Shown one piece after another: positions 1-8,684 of a stretch of DNA of 64,000 nucleotides. The notes beneath the pieces were generated by a model. That model saw nothing but the letters and a program-made list of their open reading frames with translations. It had not been told where the DNA came from and did no database searches. This stretch comes from Albimonas pacifica. GTDB taxonomy: Bacteria > Pseudomonadota > Alphaproteobacteria > Rhodobacterales > Rhodobacteraceae. The stretch spans positions 186,001-250,000 of the forward strand of contig NZ_FOQH01000010.1 in NCBI RefSeq assembly GCF_900113695.1. Reading direction: 5' to 3'. A program made the position numbers and the translations under genes. Positions within the stretch are counted from its first letter, which is position 1. Every line of letters begins with the position of its first letter.

Positions 1-228
1 AGCGCCATGCGTCGTCCTTCCTCTGCCTGATCCATTCGCGACGATGTTAGCGGGAAACCGACATGAAAAAGAACCCCGCAGTGCAGCATTCCTTGCGGCG
101 GGGGCGAGAGCGGGGCGCGGGCGGCCCGGCGCGTCCGCTGCGCGGCCGCGACCGCCCCGCCCTGCTTCCCCGTCGCGGCAGGCCGGGATCCGTCGGGCAG
201 GGCCGGGCTGCGCGACCGGGCGGAGGGC
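1..228. other. Left-edge stretch without a recognised gene
   Basis: No reading frame here has plausible coding character. The translated products are arginine/proline-rich strings typical of GC-rich antisense or intergenic DNA. The first 70 bases are less GC-rich than what follows and could hold a promoter for a gene to the left, but I cannot define one. Confidence 0.4.
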
Positions 229-1632
229 CTAGAGGCGGGCGTCGATGGCGGTCGCGTGGATCGAGGCGGGGAGGCCGCCGGGCGGGGCGAAGAAGACCTC
301 GCCCGCGCCCTCGATCCGCAGGGTCTCGCCGCCAGCGAGGGTCAGGAGCAGGGCGCCGTCGTCCTGGCGGGAGAGGGCGTGGTCGCCCTCCGCCTGCACC
401 AGCACGGTGGAGCCCCGGGCGACCGTCAGCCGGTCGTGGCCGTCGCCGGCGGCGAAGGTCACGGTCGCGCGCTCGGCCGCCACCAGGATCAGGTCGTCGC
501 CGGCGCCGCCGGAGACCCGCCGCGCCTCGCCGCCGGAGACGGCGATCGCGTCGTCGCCGGCGCCGCCCTCGACCGCGCCGATGCGCCGGCCCTCGACCGT
601 CAGGGCGTCGTTCCCGGCGCCGCCGGCCACCCGGTCCACCCGGTCGGCGAGGACCGAGACGGCGTCGTCCCCGGTCCCCGCGTCGACGGCGGCGCGTCCG
701 GCGACCGCCGAGATCGCGTCGTCGCCTGCGCCGCCGTCGACCTGCGCCTCCTGCGCCAGGACCGAGATCGCGTCGCCGCCCTCGCCCCCGTCGACCGCCG
801 CGCGCCCGCCCGCCACGAGGGCGATGGCGTCGCCCCCATCCCCGCCGGAGACGGAGGCGTCGAGCTGCACCCGGAGGGAGATCGCGTCGCCGCCGGCCCC
901 GCCGTCGAGGTCGCGGACCGAGCGCGCGGCGCCGGCGAAGACGTCCGCCCCCTCGCCCAGGTCGACGCGCCCGTAGTCGAGCCCGGCGAGCCGCCCGTCG
1001 AACAGCACCCGGTCGTCGCCGGCGCCGGCGTCGAGGTCCCCCGGGACCTGCCGCTCGCCGAACCGGCCCAGCGAGATCGCGTCGATCTCGACCGAGCTCA
1101 GCACGTCGGCGACGTCCGACCCCGCGATCCGGTCCTCGGCGGAGACCGTGGCCGCGCCGTCGGCGCGGACCCCGGAGGCGGCGGCGAAGCGCCAGCTCAG
1201 GCTCTGGTCGCCGATGGTCAGGGAACGGGATTCGGTCTGCACATGGCCGGCGGCGCCGTCGAGATCGCGCCAGGCCCGGTAGGAGGCGGTCTCGCGCGCC
1301 AGGGCGCCGCCGACGCGGACCTCGGCCGCGTAGTCCAGCCGCATCAGGGCGGCGGAGCGCCCCGGCGCCACCGCGATCCCGGCCGCCGCGCCCGAGCCGC
1401 GCATCAGCCGCGACAGGGCGCGGTTCAGCTGGACGATGCGCCTGTCGAGCCGGGCGATCTCCCGGGCGTCCGCCCGCGACCCTCCGCGGCCGTCGGCGGC
1501 GGGGATGCGGCGAAGCTCGCCCGTCGGGTCGCGGTCGGCGGAGGGGGAAGCGGCGCGGGCGGAGAGGTCGGCGCGCGCCGCGACGGCGCCGGCGAAGGCG
1601 AAGAAGCGGGACGGGGATGCGGCGTCGGTCAT
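229..1632 (-). CDS. RTX-like repeat protein with a long (about 19-residue) repeat period
   Basis: The 467-residue product has no signal peptide. Residues 1-85 are polar and include a possible helical segment (about 55-78). Residues 100-195 look like a small beta-rich domain. Residues 200-400 carry about nine glycine/aspartate turns of the type GGAGDDAIS or GGEGGDAIS, spaced 18-20 residues apart. Such turns are known from RTX calcium-binding proteins secreted by type I systems, where the usual spacing is nine residues, so this is a variant or degenerate form. The start ATG at 1632 is preceded by AAGGAG at good spacing; the same frame stays open upstream only because of base composition. No transporter genes are adjacent. 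Function unknown; export by a type I system is inference. Confidence 0.75.
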   Translation of the reverse strand: MTDAASPSRFFAFAGAVAARADLSARAASPSADRDPTGELRRIPAADGRGGSRADAREIARLDRRIVQLNRALSRLMRGSGAAAGIAVAPGRSAALMRLDYAAEVRVGGALARETASYRAWRDLDGAAGHVQTESRSLTIGDQSLSWRFAAASGVRADGAATVSAEDRIAGSDVADVLSSVEIDAISLGRFGERQVPGDLDAGAGDDRVLFDGRLAGLDYGRVDLGEGADVFAGAARSVRDLDGGAGGDAISLRVQLDASVSGGDGGDAIALVAGGRAAVDGGEGGDAISVLAQEAQVDGGAGDDAISAVAGRAAVDAGTGDDAVSVLADRVDRVAGGAGNDALTVEGRRIGAVEGGAGDDAIAVSGGEARRVSGGAGDDLILVAAERATVTFAAGDGHDRLTVARGSTVLVQAEGDHALSRQDDGALLLTLAGGETLRIEGAGEVFFAPPGGLPASIHATAIDARL

Positions 1633-2031
1633 GGGAACGGTCTCCTTCAGGGATCCTGGGGACGACCGGCTTCTCCGGCTGCCGGACCTGCGTCGGGCGG
1701 GGGCGCCTGCGTCGCGCAAGCGGCCTGCGCCCGAAGAGCGGCGGCGCCGGACAGGCTGTCGCGCCAGGGTGAAGAAAGCCTGAAGAAAGCCGGCGGGAGC
1801 GCCCGCTGCGGGAAGGGCCCGGCCCCGGGCCCGGCGGGGCGGGCGGGGGCGCGCGCCGGGGCCGGGCCCGCCCTCCGCGGGGCGCGCGCGGGGGAGGCTC
1901 CCGCTTTCCACCTGGCGGCGCCCGCTCCGCGCGTCGGCGCCTTTGCGTGCGGCGGTTTCGGCGCTAAACCGGAGGCGACCCGGCCGGGCGCGCCCTGCGC
2001 CGGCCCCATCCGCTCGCCCTCCGGAGATCCC
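1633..2031. other. Divergent intergenic region upstream of alc
   Basis: About 400 bp between the RTX-like gene (minus) and alc (plus). It contains a tandem 11-bp duplication TGAAGAAAGCC at 1770-1780 and 1781-1791, several GC hairpins (about 1815-1880), and an inverted repeat CGGTTT-N7-AAACCG at 1953-1971, some 60 bp before alc. The last could be an operator for the ureide operon, but there is no other evidence. No gene seen. Confidence 0.4.
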
Positions 2032-3048
2032 ATGGCCGAAGAGATCGTCGCCCCGCTGCCCGACCTGCCCGAGTGGGCCGCGAACAAGATCAACCTCGCC
2101 TCGCCGCGCCTGGGGGCCGAGGCGGTCGCGTGCTCGAACGACTTCTTCGCCGAGATGAACCGGATGCTGCAGGACGGCCCCGCCGTGTTCCGCCCCGCCG
2201 CCTTCGACGACAACGGCAAGTGGATGGACGGCTGGGAAAGCCGCCGCCGCCGCGACTCGGGCCACGACTGGTGCGTGGTGCGCCTGGGCGGCAAGGGCGC
2301 GATCCACGGGGTGGACATCGACACCTCGTTCTTCACCGGCAACTACCCCCGCGCCGCCTCGGTCTGGGCGACCTATTGCGAGCAGGCCCCGGGCGAGGAC
2401 GCCGAGTGGGTCGAGATCGTCCCCTCCGTCACGCTGGGCCCGTCGCAGCACCATTTCGTCGAGACCCGGGACGCGGGCCTGTTCAACTGGGTGCGCCTGA
2501 ACATCTATCCCGACGGCGGCGTGGCGCGGCTGCGCGTCTACGGCTCCCCCGCGCCGAGCTGGGAAGGGTCGGACCGCGAGGGCGTCGTGGAGCTGTCGGC
2601 CCTGCGCAACGGCGGGCGCGTGCTGGGCTGGAACGACGCGCATTACGGCGACGTCTGGGCGATCCTGTCGGAGGGCCGCGGCCGCAACATGGGCGACGGC
2701 TGGGAGACGCGGCGCCGGCGGGAGCCCGGCTACGACTGGATCATCGTGCAGCTCGGCGCCGCGGGCGTGGTCGAGCGGATCGAGCTCGACACGGCGCATT
2801 TCAAGGGCAACTACCCCGACCGCGCCTCGATCCAGGCGGCCGACGTGGGCTGGGGCACTGACAGCTCGGTCGTCACCCAGTCGATGTTCTGGCCCCGCCT
2901 GATGGGGGAGCAGAAGCTGGAGGCCGACAAGATCCACGTCTTCGGCAAGGAGCAGCTCGAGACGCTGGGCCCGGTCACCCATGTGAAGCTCAACATCCAC
3001 CCCGACGGGGGCGTCTCGCGCCTGCGGATCTTCGGGCGGCGCACGTGA
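2032..3048 (+). CDS. alc: Allantoicase
   Basis: Allantoicase (EC 3.5.3.4) hydrolyses allantoate to ureidoglycolate and urea in purine catabolism. The 338-residue protein has the family's duplicated architecture. The first half carries [17 protein letters not shown] followed by GHDW (about residues 62-85). The second half carries a matching [10 protein letters not shown] followed by GYDW (about 225-245), and each half ends in a related [13 protein letters not shown] / [13 protein letters not shown] segment. The ATG follows a GGAG-containing sequence. It overlaps the next gene by 4 nt, so the two are translationally coupled. Allantoinase and uricase genes are not adjacent; a PuuE-like gene lies 57 kb away but in another context. 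Confidence 0.95.
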   Translation: MAEEIVAPLPDLPEWAANKINLASPRLGAEAVACSNDFFAEMNRMLQDGPAVFRPAAFDDNGKWMDGWESRRRRDSGHDWCVVRLGGKGAIHGVDIDTSFFTGNYPRAASVWATYCEQAPGEDAEWVEIVPSVTLGPSQHHFVETRDAGLFNWVRLNIYPDGGVARLRVYGSPAPSWEGSDREGVVELSALRNGGRVLGWNDAHYGDVWAILSEGRGRNMGDGWETRRRREPGYDWIIVQLGAAGVVERIELDTAHFKGNYPDRASIQAADVGWGTDSSVVTQSMFWPRLMGEQKLEADKIHVFGKEQLETLGPVTHVKLNIHPDGGVSRLRIFGRRT

Positions 3049-3515
3049 GGCGGCTGAGGCCGGAGCCCCTGACGCCGGAGGCCTTCGCCCCCTTCGGCAC
3101 GGTGATCGAGGCGGACCCCGCCTCGGCCATCGGCATCAACGCGGGCTTCACCACCCGCTTCCACGCGCTGGCGGAGGTGGAGGTCGAGGGCGGCGCGCCG
3201 ATCCTGTCGATCTTCCGCGGCCGCCCGCGCCCGCTGGTGATCGACATGCTGGAGCGTCACCCGTCCGGCACCCAGGCCTTCGTGCCGCTGGGGGGGCGCC
3301 CGTGGCTGGCGGTCTGCGCGCAGGCGCCGGGCGCGCCGCTGCGCGCCTTCCTCGCCCGCGGCGACCAGGGCGCGCAATACGCCCGCGGGGCCTGGCACTT
3401 CCCCCTGCTGACGCTGGCCGCGCAGGACTTCCTGGTGGTCGACCGCGCCGCCCCCGAGCGCAACGTCGAGCTCGCCGACCTGGCCGAGCCGGCGCAGGTC
3501 GCGCTGGACGGCTGA
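3045..3515 (+). CDS. allA: Ureidoglycolate lyase
   Basis: Ureidoglycolate lyase (EC 4.3.2.3) splits ureidoglycolate into glyoxylate and urea, the step after allantoicase. The 156-residue length and the opening [14 protein letters not shown] are typical of the AllA family, as are the central [10 protein letters not shown] and [21 protein letters not shown] segments and the [10 protein letters not shown] segment near the C-terminus. The start is GTG, overlapping the TGA of alc (GTGA). An ATG start is not available nearby, and the overlap supports coupled translation. Together the two genes form a minimal two-step module feeding glyoxylate and urea nitrogen into metabolism. Confidence 0.93.
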   Translation: MRRLRPEPLTPEAFAPFGTVIEADPASAIGINAGFTTRFHALAEVEVEGGAPILSIFRGRPRPLVIDMLERHPSGTQAFVPLGGRPWLAVCAQAPGAPLRAFLARGDQGAQYARGAWHFPLLTLAAQDFLVVDRAAPERNVELADLAEPAQVALDG

Positions 3516-3676
3516 GGGCGGCTTCGGGACGGGCTTCCGCCCCTCGGCGGGTGGATGGGTCCTCCGCCCTGCGGATCGACGCGGTTCCGCCGGGACATCG
3601 GCGCCGTTCCGCCTTGCCGCGCGACGATCTCCTGGTCCGGACGGAGACATCCGAGCGGACAGCGAAGGAGGAGACC

Positions 3677-4177
3677 ATGCCCAAGTCCAGTTTCACCCGC
3701 GGCGCGCTCGCCGCCGCCTGCGCGGCGATGATCGGCGTCGGCCTCGGCGCCGCCTCGGCCCAGACCGCCTATCCCGACCCCGGCGGCGGGACCCGCTTCA
3801 CGCCGCTGCCGGCCGACGCCCGCGACGCCTTCAACAGCCCCGCGCCCGAGACCGCGGTCGACTCGAAGCCCGAGATCGACGCCCTGCAGGACCGCCGGGC
3901 CGAGTGGCGCTATCGCGAGCAGGTCGAGCAGGCCCGCGCCCGCGAGGCGATGAAGCAGCGCCTGGGCGCCGCGGACGAGGACGACCTGCGCGCCCTGAAC
4001 GGCGGGGCGGAGGCGGCGCGGCGCGACTCGATGCTGCCGGGCCGGGTCTCGAGCCAGGACCCGTTCTTCGGCTCGCCCCCCTCGCTGACCGAGGAGGACG
4101 TGACCGTCGATGCGCCGCGCAGCGTCGACGGGCCCCGCGTGACCCATGACGAGGACGGCCGCCCGGTCCTGCGCTGA
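3677..4177 (+). CDS. Small predicted periplasmic/secreted protein
   Basis: 166 residues with a clear Sec signal peptide: a basic N-terminus, then a hydrophobic stretch of Ala/Gly/Val, then a cleavage-like ASAQT at about residues 27-31. The mature part is charged, with a helical, coiled-coil-like region rich in Glu, Arg and Gln around residues 65-105 (DRRAEWRYREQVEQARAREA). I see no enzymatic motif and do not recognise a family. The ATG is preceded by AAGGAGGAGA at ideal spacing. It lies on the same strand as, and 160 bp after, allA, and 166 bp before another small secreted protein. Function unknown. Confidence 0.75.
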   Translation: MPKSSFTRGALAAACAAMIGVGLGAASAQTAYPDPGGGTRFTPLPADARDAFNSPAPETAVDSKPEIDALQDRRAEWRYREQVEQARAREAMKQRLGAADEDDLRALNGGAEAARRDSMLPGRVSSQDPFFGSPPSLTEEDVTVDAPRSVDGPRVTHDEDGRPVLR

Positions 4178-4343
4178 CCGGGCCGGAGACCGGACCGGGC
4201 CCGGAACCGAGCGGATCGGGCCCGGGCCGGGGAGGTTCCGCCCCGATCCGCGCCCGCGAGGCGCGGATCGGCGGTGGACAGGCGGGCGGGAGGGCCTCTC
4301 TCGCCGCCCTCGCTCCGCCGCAATCGCGGGGGAGACTGGCGGC

Positions 4344-4790
4344 ATGACCCAGCATCCTCCCTCCGTCGCCCGCCCGTCGGGCCCGGCGCGACCCCGCCGG
4401 GCCCGTTCGCGCGTCGCAGCGCCCGCGGCGGCCGCGTGGCTCGCCGTCCCGCTGGCGGCCTTGACGCTCGCGGCCGGGCCGGCGGCGGCGCAGTATCAGC
4501 CCAACCTGCCCAGCGTCGCCCGCCAGCCGCTGGTGCAGCCCTGCTGCGAGCCCTACGACGCCCGCGGCGCGGCCCGGGGGCTGAGCCTGCAGCAGCAGGC
4601 GCCCGGGCCCCTCTCGGCCCCGCCGCGGGTGGAGAGCCTCGCCCCCGCCCAGCCCCAACAGCGCGCGCCGGTGGAGACGCGGCCCGGCATGGCGCTGCAG
4701 GGGACCGGCGCGGACGGGCCCGGAACGGTCTACGACGGCCCGTCGCGGGATCTGTTCCGGCCGGTGAAGCCGCCCGCGCCGCTGGACTGA
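4344..4790 (+). CDS. Small predicted secreted proline/glutamine-rich protein
   Basis: 148 residues. A long basic N-region is followed by a hydrophobic stretch (AAWLAVPLAALTLAAG) and an Ala-rich cleavage-like site ending in AAAQYQ near residue 50. The mature part is rich in proline and glutamine and holds a CC pair (QPCCEPYD), possibly for a disulfide or lipid modification; there is no lipobox in the usual place. GGGGAGA precedes the ATG. No family recognised. It could be an outer-membrane-associated or disordered periplasmic protein. Codon usage matches its neighbours. Confidence 0.65.
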   Translation: MTQHPPSVARPSGPARPRRARSRVAAPAAAAWLAVPLAALTLAAGPAAAQYQPNLPSVARQPLVQPCCEPYDARGAARGLSLQQQAPGPLSAPPRVESLAPAQPQQRAPVETRPGMALQGTGADGPGTVYDGPSRDLFRPVKPPAPLD

Positions 4791-4814
4791 CCGGGGGCGT
4801 CACCGGGGGCGTCA
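4791..4814 (+). repeat. Tandem 12-bp duplication after a stop codon
   Basis: CCGGGGGCGTCA occurs twice in tandem directly after the stop codon of the preceding secreted-protein gene. It is too short to infer function and may reflect replication slippage. Confidence 0.7.
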
Positions 4815-4931
4815 CAGGGGCCCCGGGCGCGGATCCGGGGCGGGCGCCCTTGCCTCGGACCCCCCTTGCGCCCTAAATCCCGGCCGACCCGCCAAGGGCG
4901 CGACGCCCATCCGACGGAGCAGCTGGAGCCG

Positions 4932-5891
4932 ATGCAGACCTATCTCGACTTCGAAAAGTCGCTCGCCGAGATCGAGGGCAAGGCCGAGGAGCTGCGCGCC
5001 CTCGCCCGGCAGGACCCCGAAATGGATGTCGAGAAGGAGGCGCGCTCGCTCGACGACCGCGCCCGCACGATGCTGGCGGACATCTACAAGGGGCTGACGC
5101 CTTGGCGGAAATGCCAGGTGGCGCGCCACCCGCTGCGCCCGCACGCCCTGGACTACATCGGGGCGCTGTTCACCGAATACACGCCGCTCGCCGGCGACCG
5201 CGCCTTCGCCGAGGACCGCGCGGTCGTCGGCGGCCTGGCGCGGTTCAACGACCGCCCGGTGGTGGTCTTCGGCCACGAGCGCGGCCACGACACCCAGTCG
5301 CGGCTCGACCGCAACTTCGGCATGGCGCGGCCCGAGGGCTACCGCAAGGGCGCGCGGCTGATGCAGCTCGCCGACCGCTTCGACCTGCCGGTGATCACGC
5401 TCGTCGACACCGCCGGCGCCTATCCCGGCAAGGGCGCGGAGGAGCGCGGCCAGGCCGAGGCCATCGCGCGCTCGACCGAGATGTGCCTGACGATCAAGGC
5501 GCCGCTGATCTCGGTGATCATCGGCGAGGGCGGCTCGGGCGGCGCGGTGGCCTTCGCCACCGCCGACCGCGTGGCGATGCTGGAGCACTCGGTCTACTCG
5601 GTGATCAGCCCCGAGGGCTGCGCCTCGATCCTGTGGAAGAACGCCGAGAAGATGCGCGAGGCCGCCGAGGCGCTGCGCCTGACCGCGCAGGACCTCAGGA
5701 AGCTCGGCGTCTGCGACCGGATCATCCCCGAGCCCGTCGGCGGCGCCCAGCGCGACCGCGGCCTGACCCTGCAGCGGGTCGGCCAGGCGATCGGCGAGAT
5801 GCTGGGCGAGCTCGACGCGATGTCCCCCGACGACCGCCGCGCCGCGCGGCGTCGCAAGTACATCGAGATGGGCGCCCGCGGCCTCGCCTGA
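4932..5891 (+). CDS. accA: Acetyl-CoA carboxylase carboxyltransferase subunit alpha
   Basis: The alpha subunit of the carboxyltransferase half of acetyl-CoA carboxylase (EC 2.1.3.15) pairs with AccD to transfer carboxyl from carboxybiotin to acetyl-CoA, the committing step of fatty-acid synthesis. At 319 residues it has the standard length. It opens with [20 protein letters not shown] and contains [23 protein letters not shown], the oxyanion-forming GEGGSGGA loop (about residue 200) and [11 protein letters not shown]. The ATG at 4932 is chosen over an in-frame start at 4866 because it has a GGAG site and matches the family N-terminus. accD is not in the window, as is usual. Confidence 0.97.
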   Translation: MQTYLDFEKSLAEIEGKAEELRALARQDPEMDVEKEARSLDDRARTMLADIYKGLTPWRKCQVARHPLRPHALDYIGALFTEYTPLAGDRAFAEDRAVVGGLARFNDRPVVVFGHERGHDTQSRLDRNFGMARPEGYRKGARLMQLADRFDLPVITLVDTAGAYPGKGAEERGQAEAIARSTEMCLTIKAPLISVIIGEGGSGGAVAFATADRVAMLEHSVYSVISPEGCASILWKNAEKMREAAEALRLTAQDLRKLGVCDRIIPEPVGGAQRDRGLTLQRVGQAIGEMLGELDAMSPDDRRAARRRKYIEMGARGLA

Positions 5892-6029
5892 GGCGCCGGC
5901 GCCGCGCTCCTCCTCCGCGATAGCCCCTGCGACGTCGGGACGATGCGCGCGTGCGCACGTCGTGTTAATGTTGCGGTCATGCGTATGCGTTCCGGCCCTG
6001 TCGCGGCCGCTTATCGAGGAGACGGGAGG

Positions 6030-6800
6030 ATGCGGGCTTCGGGCCTGGCTCCGGTGCGGGGAATCGCGGCGGCGCTCGCGATCTCCTGCGGATCCGGCGT
6101 CGCGGCGACGGGCGGTTCCGCCCACGCCGAGGAGATCGGCGCTCTCGACAGTTTCTTTCACACCGAGGAGGCGGCGACGCTGACCCCGGCGCCCCTGGCG
6201 CCGACCGGGGCGGCGGTGATGCCGCCGCAGGGCGCGAAGGCCGGCGGCCGGCCGCGGGCGGAGCTGCTGCTCGACCTGCCCGGCGGCGCCGAGGGGCCGA
6301 CGATCCTGTCCGAGGCCGCCCGCCGCTCGCTGCGCTTCGAGGCGACGGCGGCGGCGCTGCGCTCGGGCCTCGAGGATCCGCTGGCCCGGCGCGAGGCGGA
6401 GGCGGCGACGCGGGCCGAGCCCGGCGCCCGCCTGCGCCGCCTGCTGCGCGCCAGGACGCCCGAGCGGGCGGGTCCCGACGAGGCGGGCATGGTGGCGCGG
6501 CTCTTCGACGGCGTCGAGGGTCCGCTGCAGGACGCGCTCCGCGGGCGCGACGACCCGATCCGGACCGGCGCCCTGCTGGCCACGGCCCGGGGCGCGGCGC
6601 TGAACCCCGCCATCGTGATCGCCGCCGCGCTTGCGGCCGAGGAGGCGCCGGCGATCGTGGAGGCCCCGACGGCCGAGACCGACGCGGTCGGCCGGCGGAT
6701 CATGCTGCTGGCGGTGGGGCTCGCGGCCGTGCTGACGGTGGCGGGCGCGGTGATCTATTCCTTCGCGCCCACCGGCGGCGCCAGCCTGCGGCGGCGCTGA
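6030..6800 (+). CDS. Predicted membrane-anchored protein with N-terminal signal sequence
   Basis: 256 residues. The N-terminus has a hydrophobic Sec-type segment (about residues 8-30) ending in SAHAEE. The C-terminus has a second hydrophobic segment, RIMLLAVGLAAVLTVAGAV (about 225-245), followed by a short Arg-rich tail, so the middle should lie in the periplasm. The middle region is helical and Arg/Glu/Ala-rich (ARREAEAATRAEPGARLRRLLRA), with no catalytic motif. Start ATG 6030 follows GAGGAGACGGGAGG; in-frame starts at 5943 and 5979 are possible. Family not recognised. Confidence 0.65.
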   Translation: MRASGLAPVRGIAAALAISCGSGVAATGGSAHAEEIGALDSFFHTEEAATLTPAPLAPTGAAVMPPQGAKAGGRPRAELLLDLPGGAEGPTILSEAARRSLRFEATAAALRSGLEDPLARREAEAATRAEPGARLRRLLRARTPERAGPDEAGMVARLFDGVEGPLQDALRGRDDPIRTGALLATARGAALNPAIVIAAALAAEEAPAIVEAPTAETDAVGRRIMLLAVGLAAVLTVAGAVIYSFAPTGGASLRRR

Positions 6801-6807
6801 GGGCGGC

Positions 6808-6838
6808 GGCCCGGGCGCGCGGACGACGCGCCCGGGCC
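6808..6838. terminator. Bidirectional hairpin between convergent genes
   Basis: A perfect 12-bp stem (6808-6819 with 6827-6838, arms GGCCCGGGCGCG / CGCGCCCGGGCC) with a 7-nt loop lies just after the preceding stop codon and before the end of the minus-strand dehydrogenase gene. There is no T-run, so the terminator role is inferred from position. A second smaller hairpin (6924-6940) lies nearer the minus-strand gene end. Confidence 0.55.
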
Positions 6839-6954
6839 CGCCCGCCGAGCGATCCTCGGGAGGGGCGGCGGGCCGGATGCAGGGCCCGTGCGGGCGGCGG
6901 CGTCCGTCCCCGACGCGCGGGGGCCGGGGGCTGCCCCCGGTCGGGGGCCGGCCG

Positions 6955-8397
6955 TCAGAGGCCCATGGCGCGGTAGCTCTCCGCCACCCGGTCGATGGCG
7001 ACGAGATAGGCGGCGGTGCGCAGGTCGGGGACGTCGTCGCGGCTGCGCCAGACCTCGCGCATCGCCTGGTAGCTCTCGCGCATGGTGTCGTCGAGGCCGG
7101 AGCGCACCAGCTCCAGCTCCGTCGCCCCGCGCAGGTAGTTCTGGCGGAACCCGGCCGAGAGCCCCTCGCCGGGCGCGCCGCCGCCGAGACGGTCGAGCTC
7201 GTCGACCAGAAGCTGGTGGCGCGCCTCCTCCCGCCGCCGCTCCATGCGGCCGAAGCGGATGTGGGAGAGGTTCTTGACCCATTCGAAATAGGAGACGGTG
7301 ACGCCGCCGGCGTTGGCGTAGAGGTCGGGGATGATCACCACCCCCCGGTCGCGGAGCTGCTCGTCCGCGGCGGCGGTGATCGGGCCGTTGGCGGCCTCGA
7401 CGATCAGGTTGGCGCGGATGCGGTGGGCGTTGCCGGCGTGGATCGCGCCCTCGAGCGCCGCGGGGATGAGGATGTCGCAGGGCTCCTCCAGCGCGGACAT
7501 GGCGTCGGCGCGGAAGGTCCCCTGCGCGTAGCCCCGCACGCCGCCGCAGGCCGCGAGGTGGGTCTTCAGCGCCTCGATGTCGACGCCGTCGGGGTCGAGG
7601 ATCGCGCCGTCGTGCTCGACCACCGCGACGATGCGGGCGCCGTCCTGCTCGGAGAGGAACTTCGCGGCGTGGTAGCCGACGTTGCCCAGGCCCTGCACGA
7701 TGACGCGCTTGCCCGAGAGGTCGCCCACCAGCCCCGCGGCGGCGGCGTCGTCGGGGTGGCGGAAGAACTCCCGCAGGGCGTACTGGATGCCGCGGCCGGT
7801 GGCCTCGGTCCGCCCGGCGATGCCGCCCTGGGTCAGCGGCTTGCCGGTGACGCAGGCGCGCGCGTTGATGTCGGTGGTGGCCATGCGCCGGTACTGGTCG
7901 GCGATCCAGGCCATCTCCCGCTCCGAGGTGCCCATGTCCGGCGCCGGCACGTTCTGGGAGGGGTTGATCAGGTCGCGCTTGATCAGCTCGTAGGCGAAGC
8001 GGCGGGTGATGCGCTCGAGCTCCTCCTCGGTCCACTCGCGCGGGTCGATGCACAGGCCGCCCTTGGCGCCGCCGAAGGGCGCCTCCACGAGGGCGCACTT
8101 GTAGGTCATCAGCGCGGCCAGCGCCTCGACCTCGTCCTGGTCGACCGAGAGCGCGTAGCGGATGCCGCCCTTGGCGGGCTCCATATGTTCGGAATGCACG
8201 GCGCGGTAGCCGGTGAAGGTGCGGATGCCGCCGCGCAGGCGGACCCCGAAGCGGACGATGTAGGTGGCGTTGCAGACGCGGATCTTCTCCTCGAGCCCGG
8301 GCGAGAGGTTCATCAGCGCCGCGGCGCGGCTGAACATCATCTCGACGGACTGGCGGAAGGAGGGCTCGGCGGCGTGGATCGCCTGCGGCGCGTTCAT
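6955..8397 (-). CDS. gdhA: Glu/Leu/Phe/Val dehydrogenase family protein, probable glutamate dehydrogenase
   Basis: Family members catalyse NAD(P)-dependent oxidative deamination of an amino acid; glutamate to 2-oxoglutarate is most likely here. The 480-residue protein has the ELFV dimerisation domain with PAKGGIRY and the catalytic-lysine region APFGGAKGG (about residues 95-130). A Rossmann domain follows with VIVQGLGNVGYHAAKF (about 240-255) and a conserved EAANGPIT / YANAGGVTVSYFEW region. ATG 8397 gives a plausible N-terminus (MNAPQAIHAAEPSF), though its ribosome-binding site (GGGGAAA) is weak. It is monocistronic and divergent from the next gene. Substrate specificity cannot be told from sequence alone. 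Confidence 0.9.
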   Translation of the reverse strand: MNAPQAIHAAEPSFRQSVEMMFSRAAALMNLSPGLEEKIRVCNATYIVRFGVRLRGGIRTFTGYRAVHSEHMEPAKGGIRYALSVDQDEVEALAALMTYKCALVEAPFGGAKGGLCIDPREWTEEELERITRRFAYELIKRDLINPSQNVPAPDMGTSEREMAWIADQYRRMATTDINARACVTGKPLTQGGIAGRTEATGRGIQYALREFFRHPDDAAAAGLVGDLSGKRVIVQGLGNVGYHAAKFLSEQDGARIVAVVEHDGAILDPDGVDIEALKTHLAACGGVRGYAQGTFRADAMSALEEPCDILIPAALEGAIHAGNAHRIRANLIVEAANGPITAAADEQLRDRGVVIIPDLYANAGGVTVSYFEWVKNLSHIRFGRMERRREEARHQLLVDELDRLGGGAPGEGLSAGFRQNYLRGATELELVRSGLDDTMRESYQAMREVWRSRDDVPDLRTAAYLVAIDRVAESYRAMGL

Positions 8398-8684
8398 CAG
8401 CGTTTCCCCTGTGCTCGATCCCCGGCCGAAGGCCCGGCCGGCGCGGCGGCCGTTCCGGCTCTGCCTGCTCCTTGATCTGCGAGCCGGGGCCTGCGGATCA
8501 AGCGACACGCGAGCGTGGGCGCGAAAACGTGACCGTTTGGTAAACAAGTCTCTCACGCCGTGATCAGGCGGGCCGACCGCCCGGGGGGTCCGTTCATCTT
8601 CGGCTGTCATCGCGGCGCGCCCGTGGTAGCGTCGCCCGACCGCGGGCTGTTCCGCCCCGCCGCTCCGGACGCCGACCCTTCCTC
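8398..8684. promoter_or_regulatory. Divergent intergenic region with short palindrome
   Basis: This 287-bp region separates the dehydrogenase gene (minus) from an unknown gene (plus). A less GC-rich patch contains the palindrome GTTTGGTAAAC (8535-8545), which could be an operator or part of a promoter for the dehydrogenase. I cannot assign sigma-factor boxes with confidence. Confidence 0.3.

Noticed and set aside
63-1772. Long Arg/Pro-rich plus-strand frame
   Set aside because: It is antisense to the RTX-like gene, with extreme residue bias and no ribosome-binding site.
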